In this document: in pieces, positions 55,771-64,000 of the stretch
Numbering within the stretch: position 1 is the first letter of the stretch
Layout of the letters: each line of letters begins with the position of its first letter
Source: Flavobacteriales bacterium
GTDB lineage: Bacteria > Bacteroidota > Bacteroidia > Flavobacteriales > UBA1820
Direction of reading: 5' to 3'
DNA: 64,000 bases
Assembly: GCA_003150615.1 (NCBI GenBank)
Contig: QALN01000006.1
Span: 62,001-126,000 of the forward strand
Made by a program: the position numbers and the translations under genes
Notes under the pieces: generated by a model
What the model saw: the letters and a program-made list of their open reading frames with translations, nothing else
Database searches by the model: none
Told to the model about the DNA's origin: nothing

Positions 55771-55778
55771 TATATTTG
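55771..55778 (+). promoter_or_regulatory. Candidate -7 box for secDF
   Basis: TATATTTG matches TAnnTTTG, start near 55785, leader about 80 bases. TTTG sequences upstream are at 12 and 24 bases, neither ideal. Confidence 0.5.
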
Positions 55779-55865
55779 TGCCGCCTTGCTGTTCGGGCTG
55801 AAATATAGACACTTACGTGAAAAATAGACAAAACAATAATACATAACAAAGTTCAAAATAAAATA

Positions 55866-58800
55866 ATGCAAAACAAAGGCCCTATCCGCTTGTTCCTTAT
55901 CCTTCTGGCCGTGGTGAGCATATATCAGCTCTTTTTCACCTGGAAGGCTAAAAGCGTTGAAAAACAGGCATACGAGTATGCCGTGACCAAAGCCGAGACG
56001 TCCCAGTACGCTACCAATTCAGCAAAAGACTCGGCCGTAAAGAAAATACAGAAGTATTATTTCGACTCCATAGCCACCGAACCGGTGATAAGCATCGGAA
56101 TAGGTTCGTGGAAACCGATACAATACACTTATTCGGATGTCAAAAACAACGAGTTGAACCTCGGTCTCGACCTTCAGGGCGGTGTGAGCGTGATACTCGA
56201 AGTTTCCGTGGAAGACGTGATAAAAGGTCTGGCCAATAATACTACCGATCCGACGTTCAACAAAGCGCTGATAGCTGCCCGTAAGGAAAGCGCCGCCAAG
56301 GAAGACCTGCTCACCACTTTCTTCCGCAAGTTCGAACAGGTAAAGGCCGAAGACGGCACGGATGTGAAACTCTCTTCTCCCGAAATATTCGGCAACGCCG
56401 CATTGCGTTCTAAGATAACTTCCGGCATGAGCGAGGAAGCCGTCAAGAAACTGGTGCGCGAAGAAGTCGAAGGCGCTGTGGACCGTGCATTCGAAATACT
56501 CCGCGCTCGTATAGACAAGTTCGGAGTGTCTTCACCGACTATACAGAGGCTTCCCGGTACGGACCAGATTTCCATAGAACTTGCCGGTGTTTCGGATGCC
56601 GAACGCGTACGCAAACTTTTGCAGTCGACTGCCGCGCTTGAATTCTGGACAGTTTTCACCCCGCAGGACGTTATCCCTTATTTCATAGAAGCAAATACAC
56701 GCCTTAAGGAAATACAGGACCTGAAAAATCCGAAACAGGAAACCGCTGAAGCGGCCGCTAAAAAGGATACTGCACGTGTTACCGAAGACATGGGGGCCGA
56801 TTCCCTCAGGAAGATAGCGGAACAGATGCTCGATGAAGCCGAAAAATCGGCTACCGCAGAGCCTGAGACCGGAGAAAATCCTCTCTTCGATGTGCTTTAT
56901 CCCGTACAGGAAATGTCGTCCGTAGTGGCTTATGTGCATATCAAGGACACAGCTACGGTCAACAAGTATCTCAATATGCCGGAGATAACGGACCTTCGCG
57001 GAAAGTACGGACTGGAATACGCCGGTTTCTACTGGGGTAACAAGCCTACCAGGTTCGACAAGACCCTGATGGAACTTTATGCTATACGTTCCAACCGCCA
57101 GGGCGTACCTCCCCTTTCGGGTGATGTGATAAACGATGCGTATCAGAGCTATGACGAACACAGCCAGCCTGCTGTAAGCATGTCTATGGACGCTACCGGC
57201 GCCTCGATATGGGCCAAGATGACCGAGGAGAGAAAAAACGATCCTACGGGTAATAATTTCATAGCCATAGTACTGGACAAGAACGTATATTCCGCACCAG
57301 GCGTCAAGAGCGTGATAACAGGAGGACGTTCGGAAATATCGGGACAGTTCGATGTCAAGGAAGCAAAAGACCTGGCTAACATCCTGAAGGCCGGAAAACT
57401 CCCAGCCCCGGCACGTATCGTGCAGTCCGAAATAGTAGGACCTTCGCTCGGACAGGAATCCATTACCGCCGGTATGATATCTTTCGCGATAGCATTCGTG
57501 ATAGTATTGGTGTGGATGGTGTTCTTTTACAGCAAATCCGGATTCTATGCGGATATAGCCATATTCGTGAACATATTGTTCATATTCGGCATACTTGCCT
57601 CGTTGGGCGCTACGCTCACGCTTCCAGGTATAGCCGGTATCATACTTACGATAGGTATGGCGGTGGACGCCAATGTTATAATAAACGAACGTATAAAGGA
57701 GGAACTTCGCTTGGGCAAGTCCGACAAGCAGGCTGTCCGCGACGGTTACGGCAATGCCTATTCCTCGATCATAGACGCCAATGTCACGACGTTCCTCACG
57801 AGCCTTATACTTTTCATCTTCGGTAAAGGGCCTATCCAAGGTTTTGCCACAACGATGATGATAGGTATTATCACATCTCTGATAACTGCCATATTCGTTT
57901 CCCGCCTGTTTATAGAAGCCGACCTGAAACACGGCCGCAAATTGAACGTATCGACCAGCATCGTCAAGAACTGGTTCATGAACACCAATTTCCAGTTCAT
58001 AGCCAAGAAGAATGCGTTCTATATACTTTCTGCCGTATTGATAGTATGTTCGTTTACGGCAATGGCCGTGCGCGGTTTCGATAAGAGCATCGATTTCGTC
58101 GGCGGACGCACATATACGATACGCTTCGACCAGCCCGTGTCCACCGAAGAGGTGGCGGCCAGTCTGGGCGACGTATTGGTGGAAAACGGAGAAAAACAAA
58201 TCCCTGAAGTAAAGACATTCGGTACCGAACGCCAGGTGAAGATATCCACCAAGTTCATGAGCCAGAAAACTGGCGAGGAAGTGGACGATATGGTCGATAA
58301 GACAATTTTCGAAGGCCTTAAGAAATTCTATCCCGAAGGCTTCTCGTATGCCGAATTCACGAGCGGCGAGGGCTTGGGTATAATGGAGGCCAACGTGGTA
58401 GGTCCGACGATAGCCGACGACATAAAGACGTCTACTGTATGGGCATTAGGATTGTCGCTGGCTATAATATTCCTGTACATACTCATTCGTTTCCGTAAAT
58501 GGCAGTATTCGGCAGGATGTATAGCGGCATCGGTGCACAACGTGATAATCGTGTTCGGCGTGTTCGCCCTGTTCCACGGTATATTGCCTTTCTCGTTGCA
58601 GATAGACCAGACGTTCGTTGCGGCGATACTTACGGTGATAGGTTACGCCCTTAACGACAACGTGATAGTCTTCGACCGTATTCGCGAGGAAATAAAGAAC
58701 AATCCTCGCAAGGATATTTCCACGCTGTCGAATATAGCCATAAACAAGACTTTGGGACGTACCATAAATACTTCCATGTCCACATTCCTGGTGATATTGA

Positions 58801-58967
58801 TAATATTCATCTGGGGAGGCGACAGCATACGCGGTTTCATGCTCGCCATGGGCATAGGCGTAATAGTTGGCACGTACTCGTCCATATTCATAGCTACTCC
58901 GGTGATGCTCGACCTTACCAAGCGCCGGGAGGCTAAAAAAGCACTGGCAGAAAGCAATAAAGCTTAA
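55866..58967 (+). CDS. secDF: Fused protein-export membrane protein SecDF
   Basis: A 1033-residue fusion of SecD and SecF that uses the proton gradient to pull preproteins through SecYEG on the periplasmic side. N-terminal helix (IRLFLILLAVVSIYQLFFTW), SecD motifs NLGLDLQGGVSVILEVSV and VIGLTIGMAVDANVIINERI-type sequence (GIAGIILTIGMAVDANVIIN), then the SecF half with FDKSIDFVGGRTYTIRF and TVIGYALNDNVIVFDRIREE. A Glu/Ala/Lys-rich insert (about residues 295-345) lies in the first periplasmic domain. It is monocistronic, with a terminator after. Confidence 0.96.
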   Translation: MQNKGPIRLFLILLAVVSIYQLFFTWKAKSVEKQAYEYAVTKAETSQYATNSAKDSAVKKIQKYYFDSIATEPVISIGIGSWKPIQYTYSDVKNNELNLGLDLQGGVSVILEVSVEDVIKGLANNTTDPTFNKALIAARKESAAKEDLLTTFFRKFEQVKAEDGTDVKLSSPEIFGNAALRSKITSGMSEEAVKKLVREEVEGAVDRAFEILRARIDKFGVSSPTIQRLPGTDQISIELAGVSDAERVRKLLQSTAALEFWTVFTPQDVIPYFIEANTRLKEIQDLKNPKQETAEAAAKKDTARVTEDMGADSLRKIAEQMLDEAEKSATAEPETGENPLFDVLYPVQEMSSVVAYVHIKDTATVNKYLNMPEITDLRGKYGLEYAGFYWGNKPTRFDKTLMELYAIRSNRQGVPPLSGDVINDAYQSYDEHSQPAVSMSMDATGASIWAKMTEERKNDPTGNNFIAIVLDKNVYSAPGVKSVITGGRSEISGQFDVKEAKDLANILKAGKLPAPARIVQSEIVGPSLGQESITAGMISFAIAFVIVLVWMVFFYSKSGFYADIAIFVNILFIFGILASLGATLTLPGIAGIILTIGMAVDANVIINERIKEELRLGKSDKQAVRDGYGNAYSSIIDANVTTFLTSLILFIFGKGPIQGFATTMMIGIITSLITAIFVSRLFIEADLKHGRKLNVSTSIVKNWFMNTNFQFIAKKNAFYILSAVLIVCSFTAMAVRGFDKSIDFVGGRTYTIRFDQPVSTEEVAASLGDVLVENGEKQIPEVKTFGTERQVKISTKFMSQKTGEEVDDMVDKTIFEGLKKFYPEGFSYAEFTSGEGLGIMEANVVGPTIADDIKTSTVWALGLSLAIIFLYILIRFRKWQYSAGCIAASVHNVIIVFGVFALFHGILPFSLQIDQTFVAAILTVIGYALNDNVIVFDRIREEIKNNPRKDISTLSNIAINKTLGRTINTSMSTFLVILIIFIWGGDSIRGFMLAMGIGVIVGTYSSIFIATPVMLDLTKRREAKKALAESNKA

Positions 58968-58982
58968 AAGCCTGTAAGATAG

Positions 58983-59023
58983 AAAAGCCCGGACGGTATG
59001 ATGACTACTGCCCGGGCTTTTTT
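58983..59023 (+). terminator. Terminator after secDF
   Basis: AAAAGCCCGG (58983-58992) pairs with CCGGGCTTTT (59012-59021), 19-base loop, followed by T residues. Confidence 0.85.
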
Positions 59024-59062
59024 CATTGCCGTTTTTTTTTGCAGTTGTAACGACGTTATGCG

Positions 59063-59093
59063 TTTACATGATACGATGAATTGACTAATTTTG
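59063..59093 (+). promoter_or_regulatory. Promoter of the SulP transporter gene
   Basis: TTTA (59063-59066), a 19-base spacer and TAATTTTG (59086-59093) resemble the Bacteroidota promoter with one mismatch in the -33 box; start near 59100, about 34 bases before the ATG. Confidence 0.65.
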
Positions 59094-59133
59094 CATTTTC
59101 TTATTTTTTTACGGTTTTTTAACGCATTTTGAA

Positions 59134-60876
59134 ATGAAAGACAGAATAGATTTCCATCCTAAATTGTTTTCGGCGATTAAGGATTATTCCAGGGAAAAAT
59201 TCATGGCCGACCTTATGGCCGGTATAATAGTTGGCATAGTCGCCTTGCCTTTGGCTATAGCTTTCGGTATAGCTTCCGGAGTAAGTCCGGAAAAGGGTCT
59301 TATAACGGCGGTCATAGGCGGTTTTATCGTGTCTTTTCTGGGCGGAAGTTCGGTTCAGATAGGCGGTCCGACAGGCGCGTTCATAGTTATCGTTTACGGA
59401 ATAATAGAAAAATTCGGTTTCGAAGGACTTGCCGTGGCAACTGTGTTGGCCGGTATAATGCTAGTGCTGATGGGCGTGCTTAAACTCGGTACGGTGATAA
59501 AGTTCATCCCGTATCCGATAGTGATAGGTTTTACCAGCGGTATAGCGCTTACTATTTTCACCACGCAGATAAAGGATCTGTTCGGGCTGACTATGCAGGA
59601 GGTTCCGGCCGATTTCCTTTCTAAATGGTGGGCGTATTTCCGTAGTTTCGATACTACCAATCTGTGGGCTTTGGGTATCGGGGTGACCAGCATACTTGTT
59701 ATCGCCCTTACGCCTAAGGTGTCGAAAAAAATACCCGGTTCGCTCATCGCAATAGTGCTTATGACGGTGGTTGTATATTTTCTGCGCGAGTACGCCGGAG
59801 TGCATGGTTTGGAAACGATAGGCGACCGCTTCGAGATAAATTCTTCGCTTCCTGCACCGGAAGGTTTCGCGTTCAATATGGAAACCATAAATCTGCTGAT
59901 ACCGTCGGCTTTTACCATAGCTATGTTAGGCGCCATAGAATCGCTTCTCTCGGCTACCGTTGCCGACGGGGTGGTTGGCGAACGACACAATTCGAATACG
60001 GAGCTGATGGCTCAGGGAGCGGCCAATATAGTCGTTCCGCTTTTCGGAGGGATACCCGTTACCGGTGCGATAGCGCGTACCATGACAAATATCAACAACG
60101 GAGGACGAACTGCCGTGGCGGGTATAATACACGCCGTGGTGTTGCTTTTGATACTGTTGTTCCTGGGCGATCTGACAAAGCATATACCTATGGCATGTCT
60201 TGCCGGAGTGCTGGTCGTAGTTTCGTACAACATGAGCGGATGGCGTACTGTACGCTCACTGATGAAAGGTCACAGGACGGATATAGCGGTGCTTGTGGTC
60301 ACTTTTGTGCTTACTGTGGTGTTCAACCTGACGATAGCTATCGAGATAGGATTGCTGATGGCTATATTCCTGTTTATAAAAAGGGTAAATGAAACAACGC
60401 ATGTAGCGGTGCTGCGTGAGAAACTGGATACCAGGCACCATGCGGATGTTACGGCAAAGGAAGACGACCAGATGTCGCTGGCAAAAGGAGTAGAAGTATA
60501 TGAGATAGACGGTCCTTTCTTTTTCGGCATAGCAAACAAGTTCGACGACCTTATGCGTACTTTGGGGGATAAGCCTCTGATACGTATAATCCGTATGCGT
60601 AAAGTGCCTTTTATCGATTCTACGGGTGTGTATAACCTCCAGTCGCTGATACATTCGTCGCACAAGGAACACATACATATAATTCTCTCGGGGGTAAATC
60701 CTGAGGTACACAGCACGCTTGAAAAGATGGGGGTAGAGGCTATGATAGGCCCCGACAATATTTTCGACCATATAAACAAGGCTGTCGCAAGGGCAAATGA
60801 ACTGGCTCCGGAACTGGAACTCAAACGCAGGGAAAGGCACGGGCATAAAAATATCCATGCCGGAACCGTTGCCTGA
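59134..60876 (+). CDS. SulP family anion transporter with STAS domain
   Basis: A 580-residue inner-membrane transporter (SLC26/SulP). The membrane part (to about residue 415) shows GIIVGIVALPLAIAFGIASG and SVQIGGPTGAFIVIVYGIIE, the conserved sulphate-transporter motifs; later AGVLVVVSYNMSGWRTVRSL. The cytosolic STAS domain (about 430-550) includes VYEIDGPFFFGIANKFDDL and KVPFIDSTGVYNLQSLI. The anion may be sulphate or bicarbonate. The C-terminus is basic and His-rich. It is a single gene. Confidence 0.93.
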   Translation: MKDRIDFHPKLFSAIKDYSREKFMADLMAGIIVGIVALPLAIAFGIASGVSPEKGLITAVIGGFIVSFLGGSSVQIGGPTGAFIVIVYGIIEKFGFEGLAVATVLAGIMLVLMGVLKLGTVIKFIPYPIVIGFTSGIALTIFTTQIKDLFGLTMQEVPADFLSKWWAYFRSFDTTNLWALGIGVTSILVIALTPKVSKKIPGSLIAIVLMTVVVYFLREYAGVHGLETIGDRFEINSSLPAPEGFAFNMETINLLIPSAFTIAMLGAIESLLSATVADGVVGERHNSNTELMAQGAANIVVPLFGGIPVTGAIARTMTNINNGGRTAVAGIIHAVVLLLILLFLGDLTKHIPMACLAGVLVVVSYNMSGWRTVRSLMKGHRTDIAVLVVTFVLTVVFNLTIAIEIGLLMAIFLFIKRVNETTHVAVLREKLDTRHHADVTAKEDDQMSLAKGVEVYEIDGPFFFGIANKFDDLMRTLGDKPLIRIIRMRKVPFIDSTGVYNLQSLIHSSHKEHIHIILSGVNPEVHSTLEKMGVEAMIGPDNIFDHINKAVARANELAPELELKRRERHGHKNIHAGTVA

Positions 60877-60901
60877 ACAGGCTGTAAAACCGCGTGATAT
60901 G

Positions 60902-60934
60902 AAACAGGAGCTTTTCAAAGGTTCCTGTTTTTTT
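60902..60934 (+). terminator. Terminator after the SulP gene
   Basis: AAACAGGAGC (60902-60911) pairs with GTTCCTGTTT (60921-60930) with one G-U, loop of nine bases, then T residues. Confidence 0.8.
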
Positions 60935-60946
60935 AATCAGGCTTAT

Positions 60947-61330
60947 CTATAAACCTTTCTTAAGCCTTAAAAACAGCTTTTCCAACGTAGCCGACATTTT
61001 TGCCGTTTCCTTTATACGGGCATATTCGCATCTTATGACAGCGTAAAAGAAATACAATGTCAGGCTGCACATGAACGCCGCCACAGTGGCCAGGGCATAT
61101 ACTATGAATATAGTGCCGGTTTGCCCGCTGCGGGCTGACATAAATTCATTTATGGCCATGCCGAATAAAACGGCTGTTACCAGGGTCATTATCACTCCTG
61201 CGCACAACAGTATTGCCGACATGAAGTTCATGAAATATTTATCGGGCATGCAGCCTGTCTCGCCGTGCCTGTTGTGGAAGTTTTGAGGCCATGGATATTC
61301 CGGGGCCGCATTTTGCTGTTGTTTTTCCAT
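60947..61330 (-). CDS. Small membrane protein of unknown function
   Basis: A 127-residue protein with two membrane helices (about residues 37-62 and 74-98), a hydrophilic Pro/His-rich N-terminus (APEYPWPQNFHNRHGE) and a basic helical tail (KLFLRLKKGL). No family recognised. Convergent with the SulP gene. Its upstream region is occupied by the 6S-like RNA on the same strand, whose terminator separates the two. Confidence 0.7.
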   Translation of the reverse strand: MEKQQQNAAPEYPWPQNFHNRHGETGCMPDKYFMNFMSAILLCAGVIMTLVTAVLFGMAINEFMSARSGQTGTIFIVYALATVAAFMCSLTLYFFYAVIRCEYARIKETAKMSATLEKLFLRLKKGL

Positions 61331-61378
61331 TTTAGCTGAAAGTCCGGGCAGCCCCGGCCCGGTTTAAATATTGACGAT

Positions 61379-61541
61379 AAAAAAACGTGGGACTAAACCG
61401 TTATCCGCTTCTGAGGTCTTAGGATTACCTGTAGCACGAATAAAGTAAAGCCCACGTAAAATGTACGCGAGCGTTCATCTTTATCCCTTGTGCTACATCG
61501 AAAGTTCCTAAGTTTCAGAAGCAGGAATAAAAGCTAACGCT
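61379..61541 (-). ncRNA. ssrS: Candidate 6S RNA (SsrS-like), long bulged hairpin
   Basis: On the minus strand the region folds into one long interrupted hairpin. The closing stem is CCTGCTTCTGA with TCAGAAGCGG, then CTTAGGA with TCCTAAG. A bubble follows (ACTTTCGA opposite GGTAA), then TGTAGCAC with GTGCTACA, ATAAAG with CTTTAT, and an apical stem GCTCGCGTA with TACGTGGGC. Several pairs are G-U on the minus strand but C-A on the plus strand, which favours the minus strand. The 3' end CCCACGT runs into seven T residues (61379-61385), and TATCTTTG lies upstream. Stem, bubble and length match 6S RNA, the RNA polymerase mimic. Identification is structural, not by sequence match. Confidence 0.6.
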
Positions 61542-61612
61542 TTTTATATTTTTTGTATATATATGTTTTTGTTTTTTACATGGTTGTGCCTGTGCTTATT
61601 TGTTGACAATTA

Positions 61613-61620
61613 CAAAGATA
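61613..61620 (-). promoter_or_regulatory. Candidate -7 box for the 6S-like RNA
   Basis: CAAAGATA on the plus strand is TATCTTTG on the minus strand, matching TAnnTTTG. It implies a start near 61606, about 65 bases before the structured part, so 5' processing or a nearer start is possible. The -33 box is unclear. Confidence 0.45.
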
Positions 61621-61701
61621 TTGATTTTTTTATTTGACTGTGATTAAAGAGCTGCAAAATTAATAATGTAAGTAAAAAGGTCGTTTTTGCGCGTGTAAAA
61701 T

Positions 61702-61727
61702 AAAAAACCCGCCGTTAAAGGCGGGTT
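61702..61727 (-). terminator. Terminator of the GH3/serine-hydrolase gene
   Basis: AACCCGCC (61706-61713) pairs with GGCGGGTT (61720-61727); on the minus strand the stem is followed by TTTTTTA. It lies 45 bases after the stop codon at 61772. Confidence 0.85.
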
Positions 61728-61771
61728 CGTATGTTCTCTTTGAAAGGCTCAGGCCTTTCGGAAAAATCGGC

Positions 61772-64000
61772 TTAGTCTGCGAAAAGGGCAGGCGCTTTCT
61801 GTTCCTGCTTGCCTTCTTTGGCTTCCGATGTGGCTTTCTCGACGCCCTCTTTTATCAGCTGGTATGCCAGTTCGTGTATTCCTACGCGGGCCTGCATCTT
61901 GTCGAAAGCCTTGTTATCGCGGGTAGGGTACACGCGGTTGGAGAGGAATACGTATACCAGGCCGTTAGTCGGGTCGGCCCATGCGTATGTGCCGGTGAAG
62001 CCGGAGTGTCCGAATGCTTCGGGCGAGCAAGATGGCGCAGGCCATGCCTGTACTACTGTCCTGTTCTTGTTTTCCGGACGGGCTTTTTCAAAACCTATTG
62101 CGCGGTAATTGTCATGCTGGAGATAGTACTGCTTGTTGAATGTGTCGAAAGTTTCTTCCGAGAAGAAGCGGACGCCGCCGTAAGTGCCTTTGTTGAGGTA
62201 CATCTGGAACAGTTCGGCAATGCCCAGTGCGTTGGAGAAAAGTCCGGCGTTGGAGGAATAACCGCCTACTACGGCAGAAGCCTCATCGTGTACGAAACCG
62301 TGTACCAGGCTCTTGCGGAACGCTTTATCTACTTCCGTAGGTATTATCTGCGAAAGGGGATAGCCGTTGGTAACGGGATTGAACGTAGTGTATTGTGCGC
62401 CGAGTTTGTCGTATACGTTTTCTTTGAGGTATTTGTGGAAGTTTTCTCCCGTAACGTTCTGGATTATGCGTGGAGCCAGAACGAAGCCCAGGCACGAGTA
62501 TTTCATCTTGTTGGCTTCTGTAAGAGGCAGGTCGCGTATTTTCTTATACACGAAATCGTATATCTTTTTAGAAGCCCAGAGGTTCTGGTCTATCTGTACG
62601 TTGAATTTCTTGGAAGGCTTGTTCCGTATAAGGCCCTTTTTCATTGCATCGCTCCAGAACGGATAATACGGCTGGAAACCGGCAATGTGCGAAAGCTGGC
62701 TGCGCAGGGTTACGTCCTTCTTGTTGGATTTCTGGAATTTGAGTCCCGGAAGGTATTCGGAAATAGGCGTATCGAGGTTTATCTTGCCTTGGTCGTACAG
62801 TTCCATGTAAACTGGCAGTGCGGCGCATACTTTAGTGTTGGAAGCCATATCGAACATGTCATCCTCCTCTACCGGCTCCTGGCCGGTAAAAGTGTGGTAA
62901 CCGTAGCTGCGGTCGAATATCACTTTCTGGTCCTTGGCTATTATAAGCTGGCAGCCTGGGAATGCGCCGTTGCGTATCGAACCGTAAACGATGGAGTCTA
63001 TCATGTGTTCCATCTTGCCGGAGTTTACGCCTACTTCCTCCCCGATGGTGAATTTAAAACGTATCCCGCCCTTTATATCCACGCTCGTGCCGAGCGCGTA
63101 AGGTTTGGTATTCACCGGAAGTTTGCCCTCAACGTCGAATGCTCCTGCTACGGCCTGAGCCATGAGATCCTGTGAAAGGGCGTTGTTGCCCTGCGAGAAA
63201 AGTACGGCTTTGGCATTTTTTATGGCCGGCATATAGTCCATTACGTAAGGCATGCCGAACACTGCCAGCACCGTGTTGGGATGTTCCTTTGTAAGGCGGT
63301 CCATAAAGTGCTGCAGGTTGGTCGTAACACCGTATTCGAGTACGTAGTTCTTTTTCGGGTCTTCCACTTTCTGTGCCTTGCCGGGGCGTGTCGAAAATCC
63401 TCCCGTCTCGGCTATCACCAGGTCGTATTTCTTGAGGCTGTCCAGTATGTCATCGGCCTTGGTCAGGCTGTTTTTGAAGTCGTATTTGAAGTAATCGGCT
63501 TTGAAATACTTCTTAAAGCGGTTGTAGAATATGTCGCTGTTGTCACTGCGCAGCGATACGACGGCTATTTTTTTGAATTTGCCTGTTTCGAGTGGCAGTA
63601 TGTTGTCGTTGTTCTGCAGTCCGGTTATCGTCTTTTCCGTCATCTGGCGGATAAGAAGTTTGGATGCGGGAGAGTTCACATCGGATACGATGTTCCATGT
63701 GCTTGTCGGTTTGTATTTGTTCAGGCCGACGTAATACTTTATCGCCAGTATGCGGCGTACGGATTCCTCGATCTGTTTTTTGCTTATCTGACCTTTCTGT
63801 ACAGCGGCGTAGATGGAGTCTATCGCTTCCTTAGGATCGCGTACCAGTTCGAGTATGTCATTGCCTGCTTCGGCAGCCATGCGGGCAGCCTGTCCGGGCG
63901 AGTAGTATTTGGATATGCCGCGCATCTCCATGCCGTCGGTGAATATCAGGCCTTTGTAGCCCCATTTGTCGCGTATTAGCTCTTTTATGGCTTTGGGCGA
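61772..64000 (-). CDS. GH3 glycosidase fused to a serine hydrolase (beta-lactamase fold), 5' part outside the window
   Basis: The frame is open to the window edge, so the visible 742 residues are the C-terminal part. They begin in the GH3 barrel: KGLIFTDGMEMRG carries the catalytic aspartate (codon 63935-63937), followed by GNDILELVRDPKEAIDSIYA. A GH3 C-terminal domain follows (TEKTITGLQNNDNILPLETG), then a beta-lactamase/PBP-type hydrolase with SNTK as the nucleophile motif (DMASNTKVCA), YSCLGF, and HSGFTGTYAW. A charged tail (EKATSEAKEGKQEQKAPA) ends it. Such fusions in Bacteroidota pair a NagZ-like beta-N-acetylhexosaminidase with a putative peptidase/esterase, probably for muropeptides (family knowledge plus inference). 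It is paralogous to 21708-23480. Confidence 0.92.
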   Translation of the reverse strand, partial: SPKAIKELIRDKWGYKGLIFTDGMEMRGISKYYSPGQAARMAAEAGNDILELVRDPKEAIDSIYAAVQKGQISKKQIEESVRRILAIKYYVGLNKYKPTSTWNIVSDVNSPASKLLIRQMTEKTITGLQNNDNILPLETGKFKKIAVVSLRSDNSDIFYNRFKKYFKADYFKYDFKNSLTKADDILDSLKKYDLVIAETGGFSTRPGKAQKVEDPKKNYVLEYGVTTNLQHFMDRLTKEHPNTVLAVFGMPYVMDYMPAIKNAKAVLFSQGNNALSQDLMAQAVAGAFDVEGKLPVNTKPYALGTSVDIKGGIRFKFTIGEEVGVNSGKMEHMIDSIVYGSIRNGAFPGCQLIIAKDQKVIFDRSYGYHTFTGQEPVEEDDMFDMASNTKVCAALPVYMELYDQGKINLDTPISEYLPGLKFQKSNKKDVTLRSQLSHIAGFQPYYPFWSDAMKKGLIRNKPSKKFNVQIDQNLWASKKIYDFVYKKIRDLPLTEANKMKYSCLGFVLAPRIIQNVTGENFHKYLKENVYDKLGAQYTTFNPVTNGYPLSQIIPTEVDKAFRKSLVHGFVHDEASAVVGGYSSNAGLFSNALGIAELFQMYLNKGTYGGVRFFSEETFDTFNKQYYLQHDNYRAIGFEKARPENKNRTVVQAWPAPSCSPEAFGHSGFTGTYAWADPTNGLVYVFLSNRVYPTRDNKAFDKMQARVGIHELAYQLIKEGVEKATSEAKEGKQEQKAPALFAD

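Noticed and set aside
61524..61550. Plus-strand terminator AAAAGC-TAAC-GCTTTTT at the edge of the 6S-like RNA
   Set aside because: It would suit a plus-strand RNA, but G-U pairs in the long hairpin, the TATCTTTG box and the T7 run all favour the minus strand; this short stem is part of the closing region there.

Overview
The window is a chromosomal segment of a Bacteroidota bacterium, most likely order Bacteroidales; the family cannot be fixed from sequence alone, though Rikenellaceae (Alistipes-like) is plausible. Evidence: repeated Bacteroidota-type promoter boxes (TAnnTTTG) upstream of genes on both strands, a fused SecDF, a Bacteroidota-type LptD, a bactofilin/AtpZ-led ATP synthase operon without beta and epsilon genes, 6-bladed beta-propeller lipoproteins, a carboxypeptidase-regulatory-domain outer-membrane barrel, and GH3/serine-hydrolase fusions. 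Isoleucine ATA codons are frequent. I found no rRNA, tRNA, insertion sequence or CRISPR array.

Layout. 1-2.6 kb: the end of an unknown gene, then a tight minus-strand operon apbE - DUF2461 - LUD protein. 2.7-11.2 kb: plus-strand operon of bactofilin, AtpZ, a 4-TM protein, atpB-E-F-H-A, an inserted beta-propeller lipoprotein gene, atpG and tsaB. 11.2-17.5 kb: M13 peptidase (minus), WecA/MraY-type glycosyl-1-phosphate transferase and an outer-membrane barrel protein (plus). 17.5-20.9 kb: rpmH and a short carB whose leader holds two terminator-like hairpins. 21-31.7 kb: an envelope cluster. On minus: amidase-SPOR, MlaD-type MCE protein, membrane Fe-S protein, CCG Fe-S protein, SPOR protein, serine hydrolase, FtsE. 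Divergent on plus: LptD and RidA. 31.7-42 kb: minus-strand efflux operon with one adaptor, two RND permeases and one TolC, then a second beta-propeller lipoprotein gene. 42.2-47.9 kb: an isolated phage tail gene pair and a small membrane protein. 47.9-60.9 kb: POT peptide transporter, biotin-containing carboxyltransferase, PiT phosphate transporter, LpxD-like acyltransferase, SecDF and SulP transporter. 60.9-64 kb: small membrane protein, a 6S-like structured RNA on the minus strand and a GH3/serine-hydrolase fusion cut by the window end.

Themes. The window is dominated by energy coupling (F1Fo) and envelope biogenesis (LPS delivery by LptD, lipid handling by MCE, peptidoglycan amidase, FtsE, SecDF, LpxD-like enzyme, lipid-linked sugar transferase). 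Points I would look at first: the 6S-like RNA at 61379-61541, the lone tail genes with an internal change in base composition, the lipoprotein gene lodged between atpA and atpG, the CCG protein that has lost its first cluster site, the RND pair lacking the usual lysine of the proton relay, and the carB leader. I see no clear case of a wholly new multi-gene system; these are local oddities.
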